This document shows positions 32,690 through 44,854 of a DNA stretch of 64,000 nucleotides, piece after piece. Under the pieces are notes generated by a model. The model did not search any database, had not been told where the DNA came from, and saw only the letters and a program-made list of their open reading frames with translations. Location of the stretch: assembly GCA_031772625.1 (NCBI GenBank), contig CM062813.1, forward strand, positions 762,786,720-762,850,719, written 5' to 3'. The DNA is from Pinus tabuliformis (taxonomy: Eukaryota; Streptophyta; Pinopsida; Pinales; Pinaceae). The first letter of the stretch is position 1, and every line of letters starts with the position of its first letter. The position numbers and the translations under genes are program-made.

Positions 32690-33421
32690 ATGGCATTCTA
32701 TTGCTTGAGACTTGAGTATGCCTTCGATGGCATCTTGAATTACATAGCATGGAAAGATAGCATGGAGGCTGTATTAGAAGACAACGGCTTGAAGGATTTT
32801 ATTGATCAAGAAATCCCAAATCCATGTTCAACTAATGCACAAGAGTTGGATGAATGGAAGAAGTGTGTGGCGAGGGCGAGACAGATCATCCTTGAGGGAG
32901 TTCGAGACCATATTATCTTGAGTCTCCATGGGAAGTATACTCCATATTCAATGTGGAAGACATTGAAGGACCTCTACCAGAACAGTAAAAACCAGAGGAA
33001 ATTGGTGCTCAAGGATAAGCTTCAGAGAATCAAGATGGAGAATGGCGATACTATTTCCACATATCTGAACAAGCTCACCACATGCAGAGATGAACTTGGT
33101 AGTGTGGGAATAACTACAATCAATGATGATATGGTGAATCTTGCTCTCCTTGGTCTTCCAAAGAGCTGACATAGCTACCAGGACTCTGTGAATGGAAGGG
33201 AGAAATTGCCAAATTGGGAATGACTATGGTCGGATCTCATGTAGGAGGAGATCAAGAGGAGCATACGAGATGGTTCTTCATCTAAGGATGGTGAAGAAAA
33301 TTTGGCCTTAGCAGGTAAGGAAAGGAAAGGGAAGGAGAAGGATTCTCATTCCAAATTGAATTCTTCTCATGGAGGGAAGAAGGTTGACAAGTCTAAAGTG
33401 AGATTCTTTAATTGTCATGAG
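32690..33421 (+). pseudogene. gag of C3, 5' part
   Basis: Open from 32690 for 159 aa (YCLRLEYAFDGILNYIAWKD, ILEGVRDHIILSLHGKYTPY, QRKLVLKDKLQRIKMENGD, DELGSVGITT, LLGLPKS), a copia UBN2-type gag. It continues in frame past three stops through a Lys-rich segment to the first half of the zinc knuckle (FFNCHE) at 33421, where C2 interrupts it. The second half (GHYATNF) resumes at 42737. The final Cys of the knuckle is Phe. It is a close relative of the C4 gag (LRLEYALEGSSNYIAWKD). Confidence 0.9.
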
Positions 33422-35203
33422 TGTTGAAATAATATTGAGAGGGGGGGGGGGGTGTGAATCAGTATTAGCAAATAAAAAAAAAATTCATTTCCATAATCAG
33501 ATTCATATACGCTACTTCAGTTAGGGGAACTCACGTGTACATGCAACTATGTTTAAGGCAACTATCTTATATCCAACAAACTTATGATTCAGTTAATTCA
33601 TCATATGTGGATCTTTAATCAGTGCATCAGAACTTCATAAACAGTAACTAGGTGTAGTAAAAATAGAACAGATCATCACACATAAGAAACACACATGAAC
33701 ACCAAGGTATAAGGTGGAAACCCAATGTGGGTGAAAACCACCTGCTGCAATTGTCTCTGTCTTCTCTTAATGTTTACAATTTTTTGTACTAATGCAGTCT
33801 TATACCAGTACATAGGCTTCTACCTATAGAAGGCTACAACCTTCTCTCATTCTCCAACTTCTATTGGAAGGGAGCTACAACCCCCTAGCTCTTGTACTAG
33901 CTGATATGTTTACTAGTACGTAGGTGCTAGCTTACAAAAGGCTACAACCTTCTCTTTTCTTCAAGGGACCACGTTTCATAAATTTTCAGACTGGATCCAT
34001 CAACAACATCATTCAATCATCAAATATATCTGCATCAACCAATTTCATTCTAAAACAACCACAACCGAATCAATCAATGACTCCATCAATCTAATTATTT
34101 AGAATGATGTCACTAGAATACAGTAACTAGAACCCAAGCCAAAACCCAGAACACTGCAACAACAAATAGAAGCAACTAAAACATATTTTATATGGTATAT
34201 GCTACTTCCATGTGTTGAACCTGCATGCATACAAACTTTCCTCAAGGTGAACCTGCATACAGATCTATAAATGATGTATACGCTGTTTTGATATGCAGAA
34301 CTAGCGCGTATACACACCTTTTCTAAAGTGAAATTGCGTACAGATCTGTAAATGATGATTTAAATATTACAACAATTCCAGACTTCAGTCATACCTAGAT
34401 CATCATATTTACAGACTTACAACATGCGCTAGTAAGACATCAAACCACATAAAGATAATTCACTTCAAGCCTTAAGATCCTGATACATCATTAGATCTTG
34501 TCCTTCATCAAGCGCTAAGGTTCATCCTTGGTTCAGATCCAGCAATGCACCATAACCCAATAACATGCATACTAGATCTCTCTTTTCATCAGATATTCAA
34601 TACTTGAGTTGCTTGGCCTAATGATCTTCTCCTCCTTTTATAGTTTTAGGCCTTTCTCAATACCATGGACCATAACCACTTAGAACCAATACCTTGGATT
34701 AAATACCTAGGGTCAATACCTTGGATCAAATACCATGGACCAATACCATGGATCAAAATACCATGGACCAATACCATGGATCAAAATACCATGTACCAAA
34801 TACTTCAGACCAAAACTTAGTTTTCCAAGGTATACGTGCTTTCCTTTCTATGAAAGTGTGTGTGTACATTATACGCTCCTTTTGTTATGTTAACCCGCAT
34901 GTATACGTGGCTTGGTCAATGGTGAACATGCGTATATCTCTCTTTCTTCATTCAGTGAGTCCAATTTGTAACTTTGTGCTATTAACTTGTAGTGTTGTGA
35001 TCTGTCATCTGAATGAGTTTCTTTCTGAACTGATTCCTTGAAACTGCCCTGCATTTCATCACATCTATAAACACTACTATCATACATTCTGTTACATTTG
35101 ATATCTCTTCTGTAATTCATCTAGTTACCATATACAAGTGAGTTGTTCTGCTATAAGTGGGTTGCCATCAAGTACAACACATACATACATCATAATGCCA
35201 ACA
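33422..35203 (-). repeat. 3' LTR of C2
   Basis: 1782 bp. TGTTGGCATTATG start; the other end carries a run of 12 G (+ strand, near 33441). It includes the CCATGG-rich tandem repeat at 34660-34800. Confidence 0.93.
34660..34800. repeat. ATACCATGGACC / ATACCATGGATCAAA tandem repeat in the C2 LTR
   Basis: About nine 12-16 bp units alternating ATACCATGGACCA and ATACCATGGATCAAA, with diverged relatives ATACCTTGGATTAA and ATACCTAGGGTCA. The 5' LTR has the same array at 42218-42325 with one ~28-bp pair fewer. Confidence 0.9.
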
Positions 35204-36044
35204 ATCTCCCCCTTTGGACTTTATGGCAACAATAACCATACCAAGTCACTCTCCCCCTTTGACATCAAGGGAAAAGGGTAATGCTCCCCCTGAGTGCATG
35301 TTGAAATCTCTGATATGTTGAAGTGTGGTGATTGATATCTCATGATCGAGTCTATGCTCCCCCTGAGCATAAGCAAAGTTTGCAAAAAGATGTTCTAAAA
35401 GAAGAACATGACTCTATACATACATCACAAATGACCTTCCTATCACCAAAGACTCATACATACATCCATCTCCCAACCAAGTGGGGATATACAATTGTTT
35501 ATTCATGGCAAAACACAAACATTACATCATCCATTCCATGCATAGTGGGGTTACAAATTTTGTCTTTTCATGACCTTTACATTAAAAGATGTACACGACT
35601 TATATAACAGAGACCAACTATCTAAAACAAGACCGTGATGGTCATCATCAACTATCATATGATCTACACCATTAGCAGCGTCTGTCAATCAGCATCGAGA
35701 CAAGCAACCTGTATATGTCCATCATTAGTTCCCAAACTATCATCAACCATGTTCTCCCCCTGAACCTGTTCCACTTGTTTACTATCAGATCTAATCACTG
35801 CATATGTTAGTAAGAGATATCAAAGCATCATCATCAATTAGATATACATCAAGTTATCAACAAATTTATGAGCACCAACGTGTTTCCACATGTTATCAGC
35901 AAATTGAAAACATCATCAAGCAGAGCAGAAAATTTACTGAACCATATCAGACCCCTTTCTCCTGAGTCTGGACCATTGCTTTTCTTTAGACCAACATATA
36001 CGTGACAGTATCCACAGAAAACAGTGTATGTACATGACTCTGCT
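35204..36044 (-). other. C2 3' untranslated region and polypurine tract
   Basis: Between the end of RNase H and the 3' LTR. It holds the polypurine tract at 35204-35215 and several CTCCCCCT words (near 35246, 35286 and 35358) that resemble extra tracts. No credible coding region; an env-like ORF, found in some SIRE elements, is not seen. Confidence 0.7.
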
Positions 36045-37901
36045 TCATGAAACTCGCGTATACCAACCTTTCTTTTTAAAAAATGGATTTTTACAATAGG
36101 ATGATGCAACAACTACTCCCAGCTTCTGTCTGAGATATTCAAATGTCTCTCTGGGCAGTGGTTTAGTGAATATATTAGCAACCTGTTCTTTGGAGGGAAC
36201 ATACTCCAATTTGACCTTTTGTTCAAGCACTTGTTCACGAAGGAAATGATATTTGATGGGTATATGCTTGGTCTTGGAGTGCATAACTGGATTCTTTGAA
36301 ATACTGATGGCACTTGTATTATCACATAGAATGGAGATGGGTGGAGTACATGTGATCTGAATATCTTGTAAGGTTTGCATCATCCAAAGTAATTGTGTGC
36401 AACAAGATGCAGCAGCCACGTATTCTGCTTCAACTGTAGATAATGCAATTGAACTTTGTTTCTTTTTGAACCAAGACACCAACCTAGACCCCATATAGAA
36501 TGCACCACCACTAGTTCTTTTTCTATCATCAACACTTCCTGCCCAATCTGCATCTATATATGCTTGAAGTGTAAGCTCTGTATCTCTAGGATACCATAAA
36601 CCAAAGTTCTATGTTCCTTGAAGATATTTCAAGATCCTTTTGACTGCCTGAAGGTGAGATTCCTTTGGATTTGATTGGAATCTTCCAACTATTCCCACTG
36701 CATGCATGATGTCTGGTCGGGTACCTGTTAGATAAAGCAGGCTGCCAATCATGGCTCTATAAGTTGGTTGATGTACCACTGCTGATTCATCATTTGGGTT
36801 GAGACTACATCCTATTATCATTGGAGTACATACTGGTTTAGAATATTCCATGTCATACTTTTTTCAAGATCTATTTGAGATATTTGGTTTACGAGAGAAA
36901 AATACCATCTTTATTTTGCTGAACTTGTAGACCAAGAAAGTAGGTAAGCTCACCAAGCAAGTACATTTCAAATTCTTGTTGCATTACTAAAGCAAAATTC
37001 TGACTCATGGATCCTTCATTGCTACCAAAAATGATATCATCAACATACAAAACAATTATTAGCAATTTATCAGTGTCCATCTTTGTATATAGATTGCTAT
37101 TTGTTGACCCCTTTGAAAAACCCTGTTGGTGGAGATATTTGTCAAGACGATAATACCATGCCCTTGGAGCCTGTTTTAGACCATAGAGGGCTTTCTTGAG
37201 TTTGCATAAATTTTTGCATCATTTCCAAGAATGAATCCTTCTGGTTGTTCAATATAGACTTCTTCTTCTAAGTCTCCGTTAAGAAAGGCATATTTTAAAT
37301 CCATTTGGCATACTTTGAATTTTTGAAAACTAGAAAGAGCAAGAAACATTTTGATGGCTTCAAGTTTAGCAAGAGGTGCAAAAGTTTCTTCAAAATCTAT
37401 ACCTTCTTGTTGAGCATATCCTTTACAAACAAGTCTGGGCTTGTTTCTAATAACTTCTCCATTTTTGTTCAGCTTGTTTTTGAATATCCATTTAGTTCCT
37501 ATGATATTCTTATCATGAGGTCTAGGAACTAATTCTAGTGTATTATTCTTTTCAATTTGCTCAAGTTCTTCATTCATGGCCTTGACCCAACATTCTTCTC
37601 TGCATGCTTCATTTACATTTTTCGGTTCAGTGTAAGATAGTAATGCTAGATAGCTTGAAGCTTCGGCAATGGTTCTTCTAGTCTGCACACCTGCTCCTTT
37701 TTCTCCTAAAATTTGAGCTTCTGGATGATTTTCCTGAACATACCTAGATGGAGTCTTTTCTTCTATCATTATCTCTTCTTCTAGTGCTTCATTGGTTTCT
37801 TCTTCAGAATCAGTGTGATTTGATGTGGGAAAATGATCCTCATCTTCTTCATAATATTTGGTTTTTATCTGTTTTGGATTTTTGCATGCTTCATCAACCA
37901 C
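36045..37901 (-). pseudogene. C2 reverse transcriptase and RNase H
   Basis: RT starts in 37176-37901 (241 aa): WVKAMNEELEQIEKNNTLEL, IIGTKWIFKNKLNKNGEVIR, RLVCKGYAQQEGIDFEETFAPLA (split here for length), QMDLKYAFLNGDLEEEVYIE and QPEGF. A frameshift follows near 37180-37090. The active-site piece 36889-37080 has VLYVDDIIFGS; 36609-36851 has GSLLYLTGTRPDIMHAVG. RNase H lies at 36045-36494 with ALSTVEAEYVAAASCC, ILCDNTSAISISKNP, HIPIKYHFLREQ and NIFTKPL. Copia order (integrase before RT) is respected. Stops and two frame changes inactivate it. Confidence 0.93.
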
Positions 37902-39110
37902 AACATCAATACTTTCAATAACTTTCCCAAGTCTTTTATTGTAACATTTATATCCTTTACTTCGGGAATAGTAGCAAGAAGAATACCTTCATCTACTCTA
38001 GGTTCAAACTTACCTTTTGATGTAACATTTGCTTCCAAAAACTTTGAAGTATTTTACAGTAGGAGTCTTAACGTACCAAAGTTCATGTGGATTTCGAGTG
38101 TTGTTTACCCGAACATTTTCTTGGGTGAGAATAGTGACGGTAGCGAATGCAGCTTCACCCTAGAAGGTTGCAGGAGTTTCAAATTCATCTAGCATAGCAC
38201 AAGCCATTTGTTGAACAATTTTGTTCATCCTTTCTACCACTCCATTTTGTTGAGGAATCCTTGTGGTGGAGAACTATCTTTTTATTCCATGTTGTTCACA
38301 AAATTCAAAGAATTCATCCGAGGTAAATTCCCCTCCTCAATCAGATCTGAGGCATTTGATTTTGCGATCTGAGTCATTTTCAACCAAAGATTTGAAGGCT
38401 TTGAACTTTTCAAATGCTTCGTCTTTATGCTTTAGAAGACCTATCCAACACATTCTGGAAAAATCATCAATAAACAATATAAAGTATTCTTCTCCTCGAG
38501 GTGACTTTTTCCTTGATGGTCCACATAAATCAGTATGAACAAGTTCAAGAGGCTTACTAGCTGACCCTTCCTTTTCAATGAATTGAGATATGGTTTGCAT
38601 ATCGAATTGACATAATTTGCATGTATTATTTTCAGGAATGTCGATATTTGGAAGATCACGAACAACCTCGAATCTGCACGCTTTTCTTATTTGAGAAAAG
38701 CTTAGATGTCCCAATCTTCTGTGCCATAACCAGTTTTCATCATTTTTGCTTAGATAGCACTGTTGTTGTCCTCCCTTGAGTATGTAAAGGTTATTTGGAG
38801 TTCTTGTCCCTTTAATCACAGTTTCTCATGTATCAAGCTCACGAACAACACATCCATTTGATCGAAACACTACTTCATTTCCTTGTTCACACATTTGACT
38901 CACACTCAATAGATTATACTTTAAGCCATCAACATACATAACATTCCCAACTTTAATTTTTTCTTTCAAGAAAACAAAACCTTTACCTTTTATGATAGAA
39001 GGAGTTTCATTTCCAAATGAGATACTCTTTTCCTTTTCTAAGGCATTATATGAGTGTAGTTTTTCTCTGTCACATGTCATGTGTTTTGAGCATCCACTGT
39101 CAATGTACCA
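37902..39110 (-). pseudogene. C2 protease and integrase
   Basis: Protease: WYIDSGCSKHMTCDREK near 39105-39060, continuing GNVMYVDGLKYNLLSVSQM. Then gag-pre-integrase (WLWHRRLGHLSFSQIRKACR, CKLCQFDMQT) and the integrase core in 38337-38819 (LVHTDLCGPS, FILFIDDFSRMCWI, LRSD) in one frame. Below 38336 the core continues GGEFTSDEFFEFCEQHGIKR with a stop, then PQQNGVVERMN, giving all three acidic residues in sequence but interrupted by stops. The region toward 37902 decays strongly. Confidence 0.9.
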
Positions 39111-40943
39111 CTAGTTTTCTTGTCCTTCTGCATACAAGGCTATACCACATCTTTCTGTTTGCGGTTCTTTCTTTCTCCATATTTTGAGATTTAATGGAGT
39201 TTTCTCATTTTGAGCTATTTTCCGAAATTTACTCCTGCATTCAGATTCTTCATGGCCAAAGTTGTTACAGATTGAGCATTTTATTTCATTTTCAAGAAGA
39301 GAAAAGTTATTATAAGAACTTTTCTTGATCCCTGTCAGATTCCTTTGATTCCGTGCTTCTCTAGTCATGATAGTTTTGTAAGCAACACATTAAGCAGCTT
39401 TGTGTCCAAAATTATGACATGAGAAACATTGACCATTAAAGAAGTTCTTGTGATTATCGAATCTACTGACCTATTGATTGTAGTTTCTATTGATATTCTT
39501 CGAAGCAAATTGAGTACGATTTACCTGAGGTTGATTGTGGCTTCTATTCATCCTTGAAGTAAATTGAGCCTGATTCACTTGGTGATTTGCTTTATGCCTT
39601 TGATAATGATTGTCAAACTGTTCACTACTCTTTGTTGCATCAAGATAGCTTTTAGTGGAGGTTGATGGCTTCTATGATTTAGATGTTTCTTCAGTATATC
39701 CAAGACCTTTCTTTATCAGAGGAGAGCACTGCACTTTGATAATTTCATTTAAGGTTTCTGATCCTTTATCAAATCTAAGATTGAGAGCTTTTGTTTTCTC
39801 AAGATCCTTTCTTAGACCCATAATTTCACATTCTAGCTTTTCATTGTGTTTTTCTCTTTCAGCAAGTTGGTATGTCAAGGTATCTATAATCATATTCTTT
39901 TCTTCTAAATAGATTTTGAGTTTAGAGATTTCTTCATAAAGCTAATCTTCATCTAAAGCATCCAAAAAATCATCATCTTCATAAGTCATCAGAAGTCTAT
40001 AGTCATTACTATTTTCATCCTCATCACTATTTGATAAACCATCGCTATCTTCATGAGTATAGTAGCTCTTTTTACTTACACTTTGTTTTTTATTCCATTT
40101 TGGAGATTCCTTCCCTTTATCATATTTATCTTTATGAGGACATTTGGTAGCATAATGACCGACTCTACCACAGGCAAAACATTTAAAAGGTATTTTACCT
40201 CTGAATCTTTTGGAACCCCATTGAAGATTCTTGACAAAGTTTGCTTCCTCTTCTTCTTCTGAAATATGTCCTGATTCATTGAGTACTTCTTTTCCTTTTG
40301 CTGAAGCTTTAAATGCAACTTCTCTCATATCTAATGGACCTCCTTTTCTCATCTCAAAGGCAGTTAAGATTCCGTGAAACTGTGTCATAGTAATAGTCTG
40401 TAGATCCTACTTTTCTTCTATGGCAAATACTTTTGATTCAAATTTAGTAGATAAGGATCTTAAAACTTTTTCAACTAAGGTAACTTCCTTTATCTCTTCA
40501 CCCATATTCTTCATGCAATTAACAATCTCATCTATACGTAAGAAGTAACTAGCTATACTTTCATCATTGTGCATCTTGAGAGTTTCATATTGAATTATGA
40601 GAGTTTGCAGTTTAGCACGTTTTACCTGAGAGTCTCCTTTGTAGCTTAGAATGATTTTGTCCCATATTTCTTTGGATGATTTGAGCTGCATAACTTTGAC
40701 AAACTTTGATTGTGATAGACTTCCCAATAATGTATTGACAGCCTTGGCATTGGTTTCATATTGCTTTTTACTTGCTGTATCTATAGGAATTTATGATGGA
40801 AATGTATATCCTCCTTCCACGATTTCCCAGACATCTGTTCCAAGAAATTGAAGATAGGATGTGGTTCTTACCTTCCAATAAACAAATTTGCTCCCATCAA
40901 ATATTGGCGGTCTAATGGATCCTTCGCTTTCTTGATTACTCAT
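39111..40943 (-). pseudogene. C2 gag with three zinc knuckles
   Basis: From ATG 40943 (SNQESEGSIRPPIFDG, YWKVRTTSYLQ) through UBN2 gag at 40407-40727 (QLKSSKEIWDKIILSYKGDS, IASYFLRIDEIVNCM, VEKVLRSL) to 39942-40388 with knuckle 1, CFACGRVGHYATKC, and an acidic stretch. A coiled coil follows (39672-39893). Knuckle 2 is CFSCHNFGHKAA-stop-C (near 39440) and knuckle 3 is CSICNNFGHEESEC (39240-39290). All are CX2CX4HX4C. All pieces share one frame, separated only by stops. Confidence 0.9.
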
Positions 40944-41003
40944 GATGATGGATCTTCCTTCAAGAGATCAAGCTTCTTTTAAAGGACCTGCTCTGATACC
41001 AAT

Positions 41004-42731
41004 TGTTGGAAATAATACTAAGAGGGGGGGGGGGGGGGGTGAATCAATATTAGCAAATCAAAAAAAATTTCATTTCCATAATCAGATTCATGTATGCTAC
41101 TTCAGTTATGGGAACTCGCATGTACACGCAACTGTGTTTAATGCAACTAGCGTATATCGAGCAAACTTATGATTCAGTTAATTCATCATATGTGGATATT
41201 TAATCAGTGCATCAGAACTTCATAAAAAGTAACCAAGTGCAGTAAAAATAGAACATATCATCACACATAAGAAACACACATGAACACCAAGATATAAGGT
41301 GGAAACCCAATGTGGGTGAAAACCACCTACTGCAATCATCTCTGTCTTCTTTTAATAATAATAATATTCTGTTTACAATTTTTTGTACTAGTGCAGTCTT
41401 ATACCAGTACACAGGCTTCTACTTGCAGAAGGCTACAACCTTCTCTCTTTCTCCAACTTCTACTGAAAGGGAGCTACAACCCCCTAGCTCTTGTACTAGC
41501 TGATATATTTACTAGTACGTAGGTGCCGGCCTACAGAAGGCTACAACCTTCTCTTTTCTTCAAGGGACCACGTTTCATAAATTTTCAGACTGGATCCATC
41601 AACAACATCATTCAATCATCAAATATATCTGCATCAACCAATTTCCTTCTAAACCAACCACAACTGAATCAATCAATCGCTTCATTAATCTGATTATTAA
41701 GAATGCTGTCACCAGAATACAGTAACCAGAACCCAAGCCAGAACCCAGAACACTGCAACAACAAACAAAAGCAACTAAAACATATTTTATAAGGTATACG
41801 CTACTTCCGTGTGTCGAACCTGTGTACAGATCTGAAAATGATGTATATGTTGTTTTGATATGCAGAACTAGCGTGTATACGCGCTTTTTCTAAAGTGAAC
41901 CTGCGTATAGATATGTAAATGATGATTTAAATATTACAACAATTATAGACTTCATTCATACCCAAATCATCATATTTACAGACTTACAACATGCGCCAGT
42001 AAAACATCAAACCATACAAAGATAATTAACTTCAAGCCTGAAGATCCTGATACATCATTAGATCTTATCCTTCATCAAGTGGTAAGGTTCATCCTTGGTT
42101 ATGCACCATAACCCAATAACCTGCATACTAGATATCACTCTTCATCAGATATTAAATACTTGATTTGCTTGGCTTAATGATTTTCTCCCCCTTTTATAGT
42201 TTTAGGCTTTTCTCGATACCATGGACCATAACCACTTAAGACCAATACCTTGGATTAAATACCTAGGGTCAATACCTTGGATCAAATACCATGGACCAAT
42301 ACCATGGATCAAAATACCATGGACCAAATACTTCGGACCAAAACTTAGTTTTCCAAGGTATACCCGCTTTCCTTTCTGTGAAAGTGCGTGTGTACGTTAT
42401 ACGCTCCTTTTGTTCTATTAACTCGCATGTATACACGGCTTGGTCAATGGTGAACCTGTGTATATCTATCTTTCTTCATTCTGTGAGTTTGATCTGTAAG
42501 TATGTGTTGTTAACCTGTAGTACTGTGATTTGTCCTCTGAATGAGTTGCTTTTTGAACTGATTCCTTGAAGTTGCCGTGCATTTCATCACATTTGTAAAC
42601 ACTACTATCATGCATTTTGTTACATCTGATATCTTTTCTGTAGTTCATCTAGTTACCATATACAAGTGAGTTGTTCTGCTATAAGTGGATTGCCATCAAG
42701 TACAACAAATACATACATCATAATGTCAAGA
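41004..42731 (-). repeat. 5' LTR of C2
   Basis: 1728 bp, clearly diverged from the 3' copy by substitutions and short indels. The G run near 41024 is 16 long here versus 12 in the other copy. Confidence 0.93.
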
Positions 42732-42736
42732 ATGAG

Positions 42737-43190
42737 ATGGGTCATTATGCGACTAATTTCCCATTGAAGAAGTCCAAGAAGGGATCTTTGGAAGGATCAG
42801 AAGGTGAGGCATTAGCCTCTCAGTTTGAATTGGATTGTACCCTCATCACATGTATGGTTTCATCGATGGTGGGTTGTGGTTGGTTTCTTGACAGTGGAGC
42901 CTCATTCCACATGACCGGTGATAAAAGTTTATTCAGTACCTTGGAGGAGAAAGACCTCAAGATACTCATAGAGATGGGTGACAATGAAAGGTTTAGTGTT
43001 TCAGGAGTGGGCATAGTTTCTTTTCAAGGGGAGCATGAAGGTCTCATCACCTTGACAGATGTGAATTATGTGCCTGGATTGAAGAAGAACTTGGTATCGA
43101 CTGTGATGTTTGAGGACAAAGGATATGATGTTGTCTTCATTAAGGGAAAGATTTTCCTTAGACACATGACCACAGGACAGGTGAAGTAGG
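42737..43190 (+). pseudogene. C3 gag end and protease
   Basis: Resumes the C3 frame after C2: GHYATNFPLKKSKKG, then EALASQFELDC, the protease active site WFLDSGASFHMTGDK, and VNYVPGLKKNLVSTVMFEDK followed by RHMTTGQVK and a stop. A copia retropepsin with the DSGAS motif intact. After the stop the gag-pre-integrase start (NLYALEV) follows at about 43205, and then the element lacks all later pol domains. Confidence 0.9.
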
Positions 43191-43725
43191 TCGGTTCATG
43201 ATTCAAGAACCTGTATGCTCTTGAGGTTCAAGATGCATGCAAAGCCTTGAGGAGCAAGGAAAATGTTAGAGACTTGGTGGTTGAGAGGGAGAGTAAATTA
43301 CCTCTCAACATGTAGTCCTAGAAGAGGTCTCAGACAATTGTGGAGGAGCCACAATTGGAGATGCTGAGAGGAGACTGAGTGGAGGCATCCACTCATGCAG
43401 AGACCTCCAGTAGGGGGAAATTTCGAGCCAAGTCAGTAGAGGGATCACATGCAGCCATACCTCCAGGTGTGAGGTGGGGATATGTGAAGTGATAGTCCCA
43501 AGAAGGCTAAAATTGGGCAGGTTCCATTGAGAAGTTTTATCTCATGGATCATACCTTGATACAGGAGCCCAAAGTACATAGTAGCGGGAGGAATCAGTGG
43601 GATTGATGCAGTCAGATACTGAAGAGCGTAGAGAAAGATTGACAACAGTGCAGAAAGGATGAGTCAGTAGAAGCGCAGAGTTTTTAGCTGACAGAGGCAA
43701 TAGCAACCAGAGAATTTGATGACAG
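43191..43725 (+). other. Remnant internal region of C3, first part
   Basis: Matches the C1 internal region in order: NLYALEVQDACKALRSKEN, DLVVERESKLPLNM, an EMLRGD-like segment, then sequence without a frame (GGGGGAAATTTCGAGCCAA, TCATGGATCATACCTTGAT). It is continued at 50202-50342 after C4. It replaces integrase, RT and RNase H. Confidence 0.7.
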
Positions 43726-44854
43726 TGTAGAAATTTTGAATAATATGACACTTATTCACAGAGATTATCCCGATTATACACTATTGCGGAATACATGCAT
43801 AATACATAACCTCCTCTATGTTGATCATCAATTTTGCAGTATTAAAAACAATGAAACATCAATCGCATGCACATATTAACACAGCATGTAACCCGGGGAA
43901 AGCATAAAGCTGAAAACCGCACACTATCTGTATATTATAATGATTGAGAACATGTAACAATACATAGTACAATACTCCTCACAAGTACTCAGTACTATCT
44001 CCACCTGTTACACACAAACTAGCTCAGATCTGATGCCTCAAATCTCCTCCACTGTTTGCCTGCCTCCACTGCGCAATCCTGCATGAGAATGATGATGAAT
44101 GGCTGAAGAAAACTCGTATTTCCTTGGCTGAACCACACAATCCTCATTGGCATTACTCAATCCCACTGATTGTGTAAGATCTCATGCACAACTATAGTCA
44201 CAACTGATAGCAATCTCAACCTCTAACACCTGTCTCCACTGAACTGTCCATGCACTGAGTTAACTGATGTATTCTTCAGTTGCTTTATGAGTTAATAATT
44301 AGTGAATTAGTTTAACAATTAATTCACATCACTCATCACTAGTGTATTCTGCAGTTAGACTAAATACAACTAGTTTAACCAAGTCAAACTGAACACAACT
44401 CCATCAACTCCATAATTAACTCCACCAAACTCAACCACATGAGTTCTAACTGAAGTCCTGCATGCAATAGCTCAACTGACTCATAAGAAAAGCGTATTTC
44501 CTTCTTACAGCTACATGTGCCACATATGTAGCTCAAACTGAAGTTCTCCAAGAGGATAAGATAATGTTTATAGTCCAAATATTATTATGAGCTAATAATA
44601 TTCGATTGTTCTATTTTTAGCCTGGCAGTCTAAAAATAGGAACCGCCCATATGTCTAAAAATAGAAGTCCATCTATTTTTACCAACATGACCAATCATCC
44701 ACAAATATCATCCTGCAACTCATAGACCATGATCCATATGTCTAGAAATAAACATAGTCTAAAAATAGACTTTGCGCCAAAAATAGCCTATGGGCCCACT
44801 TAGTGAAGGCGACTTCTTTCCACTAAGCTCCATCATCTTATTGCATTCTCAACA
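43726..44854 (-). repeat. 3' LTR of C4
   Basis: TGTTGAGAATGCAATAAG start and AAAATTTCTACA end on the minus strand. It includes a run of TCTAAAAATAGA-type words (44600-44790). Its first six bases (TGTTGA) also encode the last residue and stop of pol. Confidence 0.93.

Larger units (their letters stand above)
33417..42736 (-). mobile_element. SIRE-like copia C2, minus strand, inserted in the C3 gag zinc knuckle
   Basis: LTRs 33422-35203 (3', 1782 bp) and 41004-42731 (5', 1728 bp). A perfect 5-bp target duplication ATGAG lies at 33417-33421 and 42732-42736. Primer site TGGTATCAGAGC on the minus strand just after the 5' LTR (about 40990-41001); polypurine tract AAAGGGGGAGAT just before the 3' LTR (35204-35215). 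gag-pol lies in essentially one frame from 40943 to about 36100 with many stops. The RNase H wording (VEAEYVAAASCCTQLLWM) and extra zinc knuckles are characteristic of the SIRE/Maximus lineage. Confidence 0.95.

Noticed and set aside
31605..43725. C3 as a host gene with a coding exon at 32690-33169
   Set aside because: Primer-binding site, LTR, zinc knuckle and DSGAS protease show it is copia gag-protease.
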